From Aurifilum marmelostoma (lineage: Eukaryota > Ascomycota > Sordariomycetes > Diaporthales > Cryphonectriaceae), in NCBI GenBank assembly GCA_027559495.1, contig JAMXSV010000007.1:868001-932000 (forward strand): 64,000 nt of DNA. Reading direction: 5' to 3'. The position numbers and the translations under genes are program-made. Below are positions 12,112-23,612 of the stretch, in pieces. Each line of letters opens with the position of its first letter. The stretch's first letter is position 1. The notes beneath the pieces were generated by a model. It worked only from the letters and a program-made list of their open reading frames with translations, was not told the DNA's origin and ran no database searches.

Positions 12112-12744
12112 ACACATCTGGGGATGAAGAGCGGCAGCCTGGGGGCAATCTGTACGCCCTTTGTGGTGAAGGTTGTTGTAGACTATACAGGTGCTGAGGA
12201 GCTGTCAGCTGCCGGGGCGATGTGAGTCTGAACAACAGAAATATCAAGTCTTCTGACACTCGAACCCTTTTAGTTGATGATGTGGCCCTATTCCCAATTG
12301 TCAGAGCTGTCTGATCTTAGTAGGCTGCTAGTCTCACCACTTATAAACATGTCAAGCTGTAATCGTCTTTATAGCCATCCGCCGGACCTCAAACCATATG
12401 CCACTATCGCAGTCTAGCTTCTCCCGTGCCTCTCAATCACTGGCTGGCTGTAATCAGTGGACTGATGATGACCAAAGCGTACTTAAGAGGCGAGTAGCAG
12501 TCTTAATAGCGGATGCTCAGCTGCCACTTTTATAGCCTTTGCTATCAACTCTCGTCTTTACAAAAACCGCAATCCTCACCCTATACAATTTCGAAGACTG
12601 TTCCCAAAAAGAATCCCTCATCAGTGTCTCATCAAAACAAACCAACAATCCGAGTGATCATTCTATTCCTCCTCCTCCTCCTCCTCCTCTTACACTAGCA
12701 AACCATCTATACTCCCCCCCCCCCCCCAACGCAAAAACCAACAA
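12112..12744. other. Intergenic region with microsatellite and poly-C tract
   Basis: A TCC trinucleotide run (about 12667-12690) and 13 consecutive C bases (12715-12727) lie directly before the ATG of the next gene, so they fall in its 5' leader or core promoter. No gene was recognised. Confidence 0.55.
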
Positions 12745-13881
12745 ATGGGAAACCTAGAATCCAAACCCCCACCCCCCTCCTTCCCAACCCCGATCCCAGG
12801 CCTCGACACCGAGCTCCAGAAAGTCCACGGCCTCTGCATGCCCCCCTGGGACCACGACTCCCACGCCCGGACCCTCCGCCCCGAGAGGCCCGAGTACGCC
12901 GCCCTGACGGGGCGGCCCATGGCGCCCACCCCAGAGTGGGAGCGCACGCTGCGCACGATGCGGACGGCGCTCGCGGTGGGGCCGCGGGACTGGGACTTCT
13001 GGTACAACAGGACGCCCCTGCAGTGGTTCCAGGGGTGCGGGCGCCGCGGCGGGCGCAGGCTGCTCCTCGCTGCTGCGGCGGCCATCCTCCTCGACACGCA
13101 GTGCTGCGGCGCCCCGGATCCGATCCTGTGCAAGCCCTTCCTGCTTGATCCGTCCTGTCGGAGACCGGGGCTTGTGGGATTTGGACGTCATGCGCTTCAG
13201 CCTGTGCTTGAGCATATGCTGCTTGTTGATTACGGTCTCGGTGAACAACCTCTCAGCCTCGAAGGCTCAGGGCAACTATGGAGTGTATTTCAGGACATTC
13301 AACGGCCCGAGCTCAATGCTCTCTGCCGTAGGATTGTTGAATTTGCCTCCCAGTGCGACTGGGGCGTGTTGCCTTCACAAAGACAGTGCGAGTGGCTAGT
13401 CGAGGCCGTGAATGATCTTCAGCTGCATATGTCCGGCTCGGACCAGTTGTTCGTCGACGTCTCGACCATGCTTTACTGGTTTTACACACGGCGTCGAAAG
13501 CTCACGGACGAGGAATACAACCGAGGTTTGACTGGGTACACAGGGGTACTTCAAGAGATGATCTTGGAGGTGCCGACAATGGGACCGGATCGATTGAGGC
13601 GCAAATTGTCCGTTGATGTGCACCTGCTGATTCCCAAGTACGTCAAACCAGAGGAACAGCGACAAATACTCATCGCCAATGCGAACAAAGTCGCCAGAGA
13701 CCATCATATTGAGACTACGGTGCCGCCCAAAGACGCTGCGGACAGCAAAGCAGAGGCAGCATCCAATGATTTGCACTCCAAGGCTGGGGAAGAGTCTATG
13801 GCAGCTGCTTCTCCTTCACCACCGCGCTATGAGTATACAGAGGACTTTCCACCAAGCTATGAAAGGTCAGCAAAGTCATAG
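12745..13881 (+). CDS. Hypothetical protein with N-myristoylation motif and C-terminal PPxY motifs
   Basis: A single uninterrupted frame of 378 aa. I do not recognise the family. The N terminus MGNLESK fits the N-myristoylation consensus (Gly2, Ser6, Lys7), which suggests membrane attachment. The central part (residues about 60-310) is rich in Trp, Cys and Leu with a hydrophobic patch LLLAAAAAILL near residue 108, then becomes helical and charged. The tail contains PPRY (359-362) and PPSY (369-372), both PPxY motifs of the kind bound by WW domains of Nedd4/Rsp5 ubiquitin ligases. A reader should treat both motif calls as sequence-pattern inferences. The first third is very GC-rich in codon choice, the last third less so, but the frame stays open. 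Confidence 0.75.
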   Translation: MGNLESKPPPPSFPTPIPGLDTELQKVHGLCMPPWDHDSHARTLRPERPEYAALTGRPMAPTPEWERTLRTMRTALAVGPRDWDFWYNRTPLQWFQGCGRRGGRRLLLAAAAAILLDTQCCGAPDPILCKPFLLDPSCRRPGLVGFGRHALQPVLEHMLLVDYGLGEQPLSLEGSGQLWSVFQDIQRPELNALCRRIVEFASQCDWGVLPSQRQCEWLVEAVNDLQLHMSGSDQLFVDVSTMLYWFYTRRRKLTDEEYNRGLTGYTGVLQEMILEVPTMGPDRLRRKLSVDVHLLIPKYVKPEEQRQILIANANKVARDHHIETTVPPKDAADSKAEAASNDLHSKAGEESMAAASPSPPRYEYTEDFPPSYERSAKS

Positions 13882-14181
13882 GGCTATTGGTGTGCACGTG
13901 TAAGGGTACTCGAGGATCGAGGTGTTCCATATATCTATCGCGTAAGAGAAACTCAATTTCGATTTTATACTTGACTATACTATACAAGGTTATGTTTTGT
14001 AGCGGCATTTGCTTCTTCTTCGCACAACAGAGACCGGCTCTGATGAGGACCACCCATCCACCACGTTGAGGTGAGAAGCATCGGATGGGATAAGAATACT
14101 GTAAGAATGTGGATAATAAAGAGGTAAGAATGTTAGCCAAAAAAGGGGATAAACATATGCAAAGAGATAGGAATACTGCCC
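13882..14181. other. Short intergenic region
   Basis: This is the 3' side of two convergent genes. AT content is higher than in the coding parts and several poly-A-signal-like AATAAA/ATAAAG stretches occur (for example near 14115). No gene seen. Confidence 0.4.
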
Positions 14182-14568
14182 CTATTCCTCAAGGATAGCC
14201 CTCTCCCAGCCATTCACCTGGCCAGTGAGGTCCACCACCTGGTCCGTGAGGCTCTCAAGCTCGCCCCCCAACCACACCAGCGCCTTGCCACCGCCATGAC
14301 AGGCCCACCCCAGGACGACCCGCACGAAGCGCGGCAAACGCCGCGGCAAGCCGGCGAACACTCCCGGGCCCGCCTCCGCCCCCGGGCCCGCCTCCGCCCC
14401 CGGGCCCGCCTCCGCCCCCGGGGACTTCCGCCCCAGCAGCGAGCGCACCGATGAGGCCACCAGCCCCATCAACCGCCACGCCACCACCACCACCCACGCC
14501 ACCGCGTGACACACCCGGCCGACGCACCAGAACAGCGCGACGGCGAGCGGCCCCAGCGCCGCGAACAC
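14182..14568 (-). CDS. Small putative membrane protein with GAEAGP repeats, 5' end unresolved
   Basis: The open frame starts MFAALGPLAVALFWCVGRVC and has a long hydrophobic N-terminal segment (two possible membrane helices, residues about 1-38), then a basic stretch, three GAEAGP repeats and an amphipathic C-terminal part (LESLTDQVVDLTGQVNGW). The family is unknown. A likely first coding exon lies upstream at 14717-14681 (MVQGIMEKLGPFG, donor GTATGC), with an acceptor at the TTAG just before a G-rich run, but this join is out of phase by one base. Removing one C from the six-C run at 14600-14605 would give a continuous GGGVVQSLIGSLVFAALG. The true start is therefore uncertain. Confidence 0.45.
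   Translation of the reverse strand: MFAALGPLAVALFWCVGRVCHAVAWVVVVAWRLMGLVASSVRSLLGRKSPGAEAGPGAEAGPGAEAGPGVFAGLPRRLPRFVRVVLGWACHGGGKALVWLGGELESLTDQVVDLTGQVNGWERAILEE
14364..14417 (+). repeat. Three exact 18-bp tandem repeats
   Basis: The unit CCGGGCCCGCCTCCGCCC occurs three times without a mismatch. On the minus strand it encodes the GAEAGP hexapeptide repeat of the small membrane protein. Confidence 0.9.
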
Positions 14569-14717
14569 CAGAGAGCCGATCAGGCTCTGAACGACCCCGC
14601 CCCCCTAATACTCGAATCGTCAGTAGGAGAGTAGGAGGGAACAGTGGCGACGATGGACGAGATGAAACAACTGGGCATACCGAAGGGGCCCAGCTTCTCC
14701 ATGATCCCTTGGACCAT

Positions 14718-15702
14718 GTTGTTGTTTTTGTTGTTGTTCTTGTGATTGTGATTGTGATTGTGGTTGTTGTTGTCGAGTTGGTCGAAAGGGAACAGAACAC
14801 TAACTGCATCCGCAGCTCGAAACTTTCTGTTATTTATTTGTAAAGATTGCCTCCTCTCCTGGGAGCGACTTCCCTGTTGCATTGAACATCCTGAGGAAGA
14901 GCGATAACTGCTCCATCCTCCAGTGCGCTTTCCGCCTGGGCCATCGTGGGTGCTTCCTTCTCGATCGAGCACGAGGCTGACGTTTTCATTGGAGATATCG
15001 GATAGATGGTGCAGAATGAAGGTGCATTAACGGCATGCTCCTTCTCCCACTAGAAGGAGGGAAAGAAGGAGGGAAAGGCAAAACATTCAAGAAGAGTCTG
15101 CCGGCTTGGAGGAAGATGGGAATGAAAAAGAAAACAAAAAAAGAAAGGGGGAAGGGGAAGGTACCGCGGCAAGACTCAATATCATACTGTAGTGTGAACG
15201 CGATATAAACAGCCTCGCTGTGATAACGATGGCTATATGAATTGTATATACTAGTAAGGCTTGGCCACTAGGCCGTCATCGTCTTCGAAATCACACAGAG
15301 AGAGAAATAAAGAGAGAATGTTTCATCACCCAAGCCCAGCTTATACAGTCAGCACAAAGCAGAGCCCATACCTGACGTAGCACCGCCGTGTTTCAACCCA
15401 TTTGCACTCCTCCCTCCTGTTGCTGTTGACTCTGTCACAGTTATCACTTGATAGTCGCCATCGATAACTCACGAGGTACAAACAGATATGCTTGCCTCCT
15501 GATGGAAAAAGCCTGGAATCACAGTCATCGCACAGTCCAGTCACAAGTAAATCTCCAACTCTGGGATACTGGGCCCCTTGATCTCGCCTCTCTCAAAAGA
15601 GAGACCGCGAGATTCCCTTCAGCTTCCATCATACACATTCTGCAAGCAAAGGAAAAGGAAAAAAAGTGAAACACACTCGATCTTCACTGCTGAAAGAACA
15701 AA
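14718..15702. other. Intergenic region with CAA/CAC-rich leader
   Basis: Just upstream of the candidate exon at 14717 (minus strand) is a CAA- and CACAAT-rich tract (about 14718-14775) typical of fungal 5' leaders. Purine-rich stretches lie at about 15050-15170. No gene was recognised. Confidence 0.45.
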
Positions 15703-16558
15703 ATGCGCGCACCATTTCAAGCCATGCCCACGGAGCCAAGCTCCTCAGCCGATACAAGATCTCTCGCCGCCACCTATGCAGCCGACAAGACCACAAGCTA
15801 CATGTGGTACGTCCACGTTCTAGTTAAAGTCAACACAGAGGACTGTTTGCGCGCGAATCTCGCACCCTTCCTCGAGGCCCTCCACGAACACACCAAAGCC
15901 GACGACCTCACCGACCACTTGGTCCTGCGGGCCTTCAGCGATAGCATCCTCGCTCGGCTCGTCTCCAGCCCGCCCGTGATCGAGCAGGCCAGCGGGCTAC
16001 GCGCGTGTTCTTGCCGACGTGCCGCCCCCGTTTAGACAGGAGTTCAGCCGGCGATTATATTGCCTTGTATTCAGGAACAACATTGTCGAGTGGCCGTGCG
16101 GGATCGTGCTTCCAGAGCCTGTCTCTGCTGATGGCCAGCACGTCCTCGACTCGAGGTGGCGGCTGCTGTCAGAAGTCCAGGTCGACGTTGAGAGAACGGC
16201 GTGTCTTGAGGATAAGAAGGCACTTGAGCAAGAGAACGGTGTCAACGGCACCGTGGGAAAGGTGATGCAGTACAATGACGAGGACGAGGAAGGACGAGGA
16301 GTAGAGGAAGACGAAGAAACTGAGAGGCAGGAACACGACGACGACGACGCCATGTCGCGAGGCGGGTACTTCGGCACGGTCGCCGATCCCCTACCAGACA
16401 TATCCTGGCCACGGGCCCGAGACAGCTGTTGTTCCACGCCAGGAGGAAGCGACGGTGGCGAGGACCAAGAGTATGCGTCGCGTCAGCAGCCTGAGTCCCC
16501 CCCAGCCTCTCAGGTGGCAGCGCCTTGGCGCAGCGCCAGAGGACTCCCGGCTCTATAG
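15703..16558 (+). pseudogene. Hypothetical protein gene with apparent +1 frameshift near 16000
   Basis: The first frame begins at 15703 (MRAPFQAMPTEPSSSADTRS) and reads a plausible protein (MWYVHVLVKVNTEDCLRANL, then ALHEHTKADDLTDHLVLRAF) up to about 16000, then ends out of context. The next frame takes over in register from about 15998 (VLADVPPPFRQEFSRRLYCL) and runs to 16558 with an acidic region (about 16275-16350, DEDEEGRGVEEDEETE). No GT-AG pair that fits the phase was found between them; the shift falls in a CGCGCGTG stretch. The family is not recognised. Either this is a frameshifted gene, a sequence error, or a missed intron. If intact the product would be about 285 aa. Confidence 0.5.
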
Positions 16559-19500
16559 CCATCAGTAAGCTCTCTCGGAGCGAGAGACTCTTCTTCACAC
16601 CCTCTGTGCTTCCCTTCCCCCTATTTTCCTTTCACATGGCAAGACAAGAGGGCGCTCCGGCCCGGGTGGGAGGTTACCAACACAGCGCAAGGAGTTCGCC
16701 GGATTCCGTGCCCAGCTTCCGCCCCCGGCTGCGTTGGGCAGAACCGACAAGAGAAAACCCGACGGCATGGATAAAATGGGTACCGTAACCGAAGGACATT
16801 TGTTGTACTTTGTTCCACATTGCCAACAGCGTAGCCGGGGTGGTGGCTGACGGTGAGCGGGATCCTCCCGCTGACTCTCACTCCCCACCCCCTCCAAACC
16901 CCCTCCGAGGAGGGGGATTCCGTCCTCGTCCTCCTTCTCCTATCCCTGCTCGTCAGGCTCATCTTGAGAACTGCGGCCTGACTTTCATTAGCTAGGAAGA
17001 TGACGGTGCCACGGCGATCGCACCGAGTGGCGGTCGAGCAGACAACGAGCGAGGACCACCGGGCATTGTGGTCGGCGAGGAGGTTGGTCTGGGTGGCCGA
17101 TCAGTCCCTGGTCATGTGGTACGGGAGCAACGTATCGCCAGGGACGAGCAGCACATCCAGAGCTGGGATTGGGAGAGGCATGTGGCCAGGGGCAGATCTC
17201 TGGGGTAAGCAGACGACACGCTGTCGACTAGCATTTTAGCCAGCTTGTTGGTCTGCCTGCTTTGACTGGGCAAGCCGAAGCAAGAAGACGACGGCGGTGA
17301 GGACTAACGTCAGGGTGCTGGACTGAATCACCTCTTATTGAGTAGTCTTTTTTTCCCTGAGTGGATTGGGATAAAGAGAAAGAGATCGCGCGAGTTGAAT
17401 TGCAGAGGACGGCATTCGGCATACGTATTGTTCGAAGCAAGTAAGCATAATGAGACATGAAAAAGATGACAAGAGATAAAGTAATCGAAACACTAATAGC
17501 AAGCAAGGTAACATGCGTACGAGAAAAAGTGTAACATTGATTCATGTGTGGCCGGACCCTCCCCCCTCTCCCTCGCCCTCATGCAGGTCCGATAATAAAG
17601 AAGAGAATATGATACGGCAGCAGGAATCTCATATCTGCTAGAAAAATATGGGCAAGCCACAGGCCGGGATATGCTTCACGCGTCCCCCACACGGTCCGTT
17701 CTTCACCGGTCATCAACTGTGAGTGACCACCTTCCAGAAAAGACAGCACCTCAGCGCCCAAGAGCTGATTGATAAGACACGTGGTCAGCTGGATCACCGA
17801 TTTACGGAGTACTCCAAGAGCCAGAGATCGGCAGTCTCCGAGCCAGACATTGAACAAAGTGATGGCTGCTGAAGTACGTCACGATCGCGCTCCCCCCCGC
17901 CTGTCCACTTGTAGGCCTCGCCATGCCGCACTTTCCATGTAATCGAGTTACTTACTTGGGTCACGTGGTTGCGGCTTCGTGTCTGGCTTCTCGTTGCCTG
18001 TGCTTGCGGCCAGGAGAACAGGAGGAGGAGAAGAACAAGATCTCGTCATTTTGACAGCACGCACGAGCAGCAGGGCAATGTTAAGTCTAGCAGCCCTTGT
18101 GAGGGTGCAAAATTGGGTGGTAAAGTGGTGCGTCAGGGGTTTGTTAGTCTACCCCTGAGAGTAGAATACGTGCCTGAGAGATGTGGCGCGTATCGGATGA
18201 CAGCGTGTGCAACTGGAAAGTGAGAAGCGACAGATGGCGAAGGCGGCCGTAGAATATGATGATCCTTGGTTGCTGTGTCTTGCTGTGAGCATGGGGCTGT
18301 CATCAGGGTCCATCTCGTCGCGGGATCGAGGTCCAATTTATAGAAGTGCGCCGTCAATACGAGAGCAACTGGCACGTAGTCTGCGCCCACCCCTACCCCC
18401 TCCCCCGAGACTTTGCGATGATCACCATCTTCTTCGTTGGCAGGGCGATCGAGTGTTGCACCTCGCCGTCCTATGGAACTTGTTCACAGCCAAGCAAGTT
18501 CCTGAAGAGGCATCCCGCGCTGCGAGACAGCCGAGCTGATGGTCCAGCTCTAGCGGGTTCACAAAGGCATCACGAGGATGGGCGATCGGGAGCTCATTGG
18601 TAAAGGCCGTTATGGCTGCCATCCTATCTGACGACACTCGGGAGAACAGCGTGCCAGGTATGCGTTGAAGGGAAGAGGGCAAAAGCCTTCGTGAGACTGC
18701 CACACTTGTTGAGCCGGTCAACGGGGAGCCGCCACACTGAGGCCGCAAAGAGGAGCACCTCGAGGGCCCAAGTGACCCCAGCTGTGGCACCGCTTACTGC
18801 CCAAGTGTACGATGACCCGACAGCCTTGAAAGCCATGACCCTGTCGTTACCGCCAGGGGGTGGCTGATGTGTATGAGGACTGGTCTGAAGATCAAAGTCA
18901 ATAGCGGGCATGAACGGGGATTTCCAGGGGCAAGCCTCGAGAAGGAAGTATACACAATAACTAAAATTGTGCACATCAAGTTCCACGACATTAGAACCTG
19001 ACCCCTAAAGCAAGGCTTAGACAACATGATAAAGTGGGAGGACCAATAGGAGGCTCGAAAGTTTCAGGTACCGTCGAAAATAGGGCAAGGGAAGAAGCGC
19101 TCCGTCGCGAGCACCGGTCAGGAGAGAGAGAGGGGGGGAAAGGCAGAGAGAGAGATGGGTGCATTAAGGTTGCGGTGAGATTTGCGGAAGACCGGAACCG
19201 CAGAAATATTCGCGACAGAGACCCCGTGAGTCTTGATGAATCATTCTCCTCGCAGAAGAAAGACTAGCTGCAATCTCGACAGCCCGAGTGTCCTCGAGTG
19301 GCTCGCATGTCGGAAGAAAAACGTCTCCCCAAAACAGCAAAGTCGATGGCCGTTGCGGGTCCTGCAGTTGCAGCGTTGACAAACGAAGATCCCCAGTTAT
19401 GTTCTGGCAGGTAAATATGACCGCATATCGAGGTGGTGAGTCAAAATCGGTTGATTAGTCCTGCGTTTTAAAAAGTGTATGAAGAAGGAAAAGAGAAAAA

Positions 19501-21055
19501 CAATAGAAGCCATCGCAGCCACGGAGTGGCGCTAAGGTTGGCAGCACCTGGGAGCGGGGCCGGAGGCCCGGCATAGACTTAATCCGGACAGCGCTGCATG
19601 ATTGGGCAGGCAGCCCCCCTGCATCCACGTCTAACGTAACTTCCATGTCCTGTCGCGTAAATTTTCCACCTTCAAAAACTTGCACCTTGCAACCTGAAGT
19701 TTTTCTCTTCTCTCTCTCTACCAACTCTCAATCAACCACCAAGTCATCTTCGCAAGAAGCTGTTGCATCGCACGCGCCAAAGTTTTTGGGCTCAGGACAC
19801 GGCTGTTTATTCTTGCAGAAACATTATCACATGGTATTCGCTATGCGCTGGAGAATCTTTTCTCATGATGGTGAAGGTTGAGGGGTCAACCAGAACCATT
19901 GTTCTGTTGGCCCTGTCTTGCCTCGCACGTATTCTTTTTTCCCTCTCTTCTCCTCTCCAGTCCTCTACCATCTTCCACGAAGATGATGCGGATCCTTCTT
20001 TCTCCTTCTCACAATTACGTCGTCACAACCACAAAATGCCTGCCGCGGTGTCTCTCCCTATGCACACGACGGCTACTTCTTTCATTGGTCTCGTGGGAGA
20101 ACAAAACCAGGGCCTAGACAGCCCGTCCTATCCACCCTGCTGGTGTAGATCCAAGTGCACCAGTGGGACTAAAACGGACATACATCTGTATTGACACGCA
20201 GTCAGCAGGAACCTTTGACCCTTCCTCTGTTGCCTCAAGAACTACCCGACCAGCCGGGTTCGCACCTTGTGAGGAGAAGACGGCCTTTCCCAGGCCCCAG
20301 AAGCTTTCTCGGGGCTGTCATGTCCATCACGAGCTGCGGCATCTCGACCACGGTCAATGGGGTAAGAAGAGGAGAGGAGTGTTGAATGTTAGCGCTGACC
20401 CGTACGTGTGTCTACACACAAACACCTACACGTGGATCTGTGCCCAGCGATCCTCTGTTCACTCCGGTGAATTCAGGGTTGATTGCTGCGGCAGTTCGAT
20501 TTTGTTCAAGGAGCCATCAAATCCCCATGATGTCAATCTTCCAATCGACAGGTCCTAGATCATTCGGAGTTGTCGGGGGAGCGCAGGGTTCGCTTCGGCT
20601 TGAGCCTTTGCCTCGCCCCTTCTCCAGAAGACGCCATATTCCACACCGTTCGCCGAGATCGTCGATCTATGAGGCTGGGGAAAACCATGGCCTGCCTACA
20701 TACCACCAAAAATCTGAAAACGTAGATTCATATAGACTTTGCATGCCGATAGCTCTTGATCCAACTAAAGTAGAGAAGTGCTTTCCCGTAGAAATAGATT
20801 GGTTAAACACAATCATCCTCGAAGAATTGAAAGAAAGGAGAATCAAGGATCAAGACTACTCCTAGCGCCTACCCATTGTCATTAATCCACTTCCCTCAAG
20901 CCTCGCGGCTTTTGTCATCATTCATCACTACAACCCGTCATCCCAGAACATTCCCATAACATCCAACAAGACTGAAACCAAATCATCACGCCGTGACACA
21001 AGCATATCCATCAGGCCCTCGCGCGTTGGGGGGGGGGGTGGTTTCCGAGATGCGA
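16559..21055. other. 4.5-kb gene-poor region
   Basis: Many short open frames exist on both strands but none shows codon-like continuity, splice structure or family likeness. The longest, 20386-20865 (159 codons, plus), ends in a charged segment but resembles nothing I know. Eleven consecutive G bases lie at 21028-21038. The region probably holds regulatory DNA and 3' sequence of the Zn2Cys6 gene. Confidence 0.45.
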
Positions 21056-23612
21056 CTATGCAGAGGCAAAAATGTAGCTCGGGCGCTCAAAGGAGAGCAG
21101 GAATTTGGACACGAGACGGCCCATATACTGCTCCTCCGAGTCCATCGGATATGTGTGACCATCATCGGGTAGGATGGGGTCAAAGGTGAGCCAGTCTATC
21201 TCATTCCCTGTAGACCAAGGTTAGCTCCACGGTCATGAATAGCTCTGGAGCACACATACATAGAGTATCAGTCCTCAGGGTAAACTCACATTCACACTCA
21301 ATCAAGTTTCTCAGTTCGAGCACCATCTCCAGCGCCGCGGGGTCCAGGTCTCCCAGGTCGTTCAGGCCCTCGCCGAACAGCGGGTTGAAAGACTTGGCCG
21401 ATGCGTCCCGCGAGTGTGTCTGGTAGATGTTGTGGAATTGGAAGGCGAACTGCTTGAAGGGCATGTTCTCGATGCTGTCCCTGATCTGGAGGGCTTGCCG
21501 CCGCCCGAAGCGGAGAGGTCGCTTGTTCCGGATCTCGATCTCGTCCTCTGTGACGGTAAAGGCGTCGGCGGCGGTCTCGATGGCCTCCATCAGCAGACAG
21601 AAGACAAGGAATGCGGCGAGGCAGGGGGCCCACTGGGCGCGGCTCTTGCCCTTCAGGCGTTTGGTAAGGTCGTCGAACAGCGCGTTGACCTCCTGCTGCA
21701 TGAGGTCATCGACGACGGTCTTGATCTGGCGGTTCAGCAGGCGCGCGGTGAGGTAGCCGCCCGTTGCCGACACGGGGTTGACCTGGCGTAGGCTCGCGAC
21801 GCACTGGGGCGTCATGGTCAGGTGGCGCGTCATGACGTAGTGCATGCCGTAGATGGCCAGCGCCCTGCGCACAATTGGGGCACCCGACTGCGCGGCGTAC
21901 TGCTGGACGATGGCCAGGACCCTGCGCGGGACAAACGTCTTTTGCATCGAGTCCGTCATCTGCTGCTCGTAGCCCGGGTCCGCCACCAGCGCGTCTACGT
22001 AGGCCTCGACCTTGCGCCGGAGCTCGCCCCGCTGCGATCCGCCCGCGGCGCCATCGGCAATGTCGAGACCGATGGGCGCAGATCGCAGCGCCTCGAGCTC
22101 TACGCTGTGGCTGTCTTTGTCCACAAAATGGTACCAGTGGCGATTGATATCGGAGCTGGGGTGTCTGACGGTGAAGAACTTGGCCATGAGGACGAGCTTG
22201 GCCCCAAAGTTCGGGCCCGACGACAGTGTGACCCTGCAGGGGGTCTCGACGCCGTCCATGGTGAAGGAGGCGATGTTCTGCTCGACGAAACGGGCCGTCT
22301 CGTCCCGCCGCAGGTGAGAGCGCAGCAGTTCTGGAAAGAGGATCTCCGTGAAGTCGGGGAACTTCCAGCACACGGCCTCGGGCACCTGGGCGCACAGCTT
22401 GACGCAGTTCTTGCAGGGCCGCTGCTGATCGCACTTCACCTTGCGGATATGGCAACAGAAACACGCGCCCGTCTGGCGGACCTTGAGCGCGTTGGCCCGT
22501 ACCTCCTCCGACAGCGCACCCTTGCGGCCCTTCTGCGACGATCGCTCGATGTTCTCCAGGTCGGCGAAGTTGGGCTTGCCCCACGTCTCAACCGTCTGGT
22601 TGCAGAACATCAGCGCGCCGTCTTTGAACCTGCTGTCCGAGCTGTCAGACAGCGACGACGATGACCGGGGCGACGTCGAGGCCTTTTTCTTCTGCGATTT
22701 CTGGATGCCGGCGGGCTTCTTGGGAATAGTCTGGATAGCCTGTGCGCTGCCTCTCTTGCCACCGCTAGTGCTGGTGCTGGCACCGCTGCCGCTTCCGCTG
22801 CGTGGTTCCTGTTTGACAGGAGGTGAAGCCGGGCTCCTCGGGCTGAGTGAGATGGACGAGCCGTCCGATCTCGCCGGCGGTGGAGTGGTGAACTGCTCTG
22901 AGATGAAGGTCTTAGTCTGGGGCACGGCCATTGGGTCCCACGGCTGCACGTCGGCAGTGCCCTGCATTGATACGGGGATGTCCAGCTGCTGTGTGAACTG
23001 GGGCTGCTGCTGGTCCAGGGCGGAGAAGGCATCGTTGGTGATCATCGACACGGTATCAAAGCCGGTATGGAAGCCAGAGACCATCATATCCTGCGGGGTG
23101 AAAACGAAGTTCTGAGGCGCAAGGGCTGCTGCCTGCTCGTTAAGGAGCGCCTCAGTAACGATAAACTGCTGTTGAGATGCCTGCTGCTGGGTGGTATCCA
23201 GTGGCAGGTTGGAGAAGTCAAAGACAAGGCTGCTGCTGCTGCTGTTGTCGAGATTGGCCGTCGACACGGGCCCAAAGGCGGCGGCGCTAGAGAAGGGCGA
23301 TGTAGATAGTGCGTGCGCGTTCTGTGACATGACCGGTGAAGGTGTGGTGAGCGCTCTTATATGTTGTTGTTGTTGTTGATGATGATGATGTTGATGTTGG
23401 CCGCCATTGTGGTGGACGACATTCCACGAGCCTTGGCTGACAATGGATGGGCTCGCGGCGGTAAACACGAGCTCACCAGAGCCGCTGTCAAAGGAACCCG
23501 TGTCGGCATTGAGGGATTCGATGAATCTCCACGATTGGGCCTCCTCGTCCTCATCCAGCGGTATTGAGAAGCGCGAGGCCGGCGAGGTGCCGGACGAGAT
23601 GACGGCCGCCAT
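21056..23612 (-). CDS. Zn2Cys6 (fungal-type) transcription factor
   Basis: Exon 1, 23612-21290, and exon 2, 21207-21056, join across an 82-bp intron (GTGAGT donor, CTACAG acceptor) in phase, giving about 824 aa. Residues 1-330 are low complexity with Gln/His repeats (about residues 72-85) and Ser/Pro-rich stretches, typical of activation regions. The binuclear zinc cluster lies near residues 383-412 (ACFCCHIRKVKCDQQRPCKN, then CVKLC). It is placed in the middle of the protein rather than at the N terminus, which is unusual though known for a subgroup of filamentous-fungal regulators. The C-terminal half is a conserved-looking helical region without a recognisable fungal_trans signature. It probably acts in the nucleus as a sequence-specific regulator; targets unknown. 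The start at 23612 is the first Met of the frame. Confidence 0.9.
21208..21289 (-). other. Intron near the 3' end of the Zn2Cys6 gene
   Basis: The donor GTGAGT begins at 21289 and the acceptor ends CTACAG at 21208. Without splicing the frame stops at 21201; with it the protein gains about 50 residues ending ERPSYIFASA. Confidence 0.8.

Noticed and set aside
14255..14809. 184-codon minus-strand frame rich in Gly, Arg and Thr
   Set aside because: Low-complexity translation of CAA and CCG repeats in the wrong frame of the small membrane protein.
21822..22664. 280-codon plus-strand open frame
   Set aside because: It is antisense to the Zn2Cys6 gene and arises from GC-rich codons; no family likeness.
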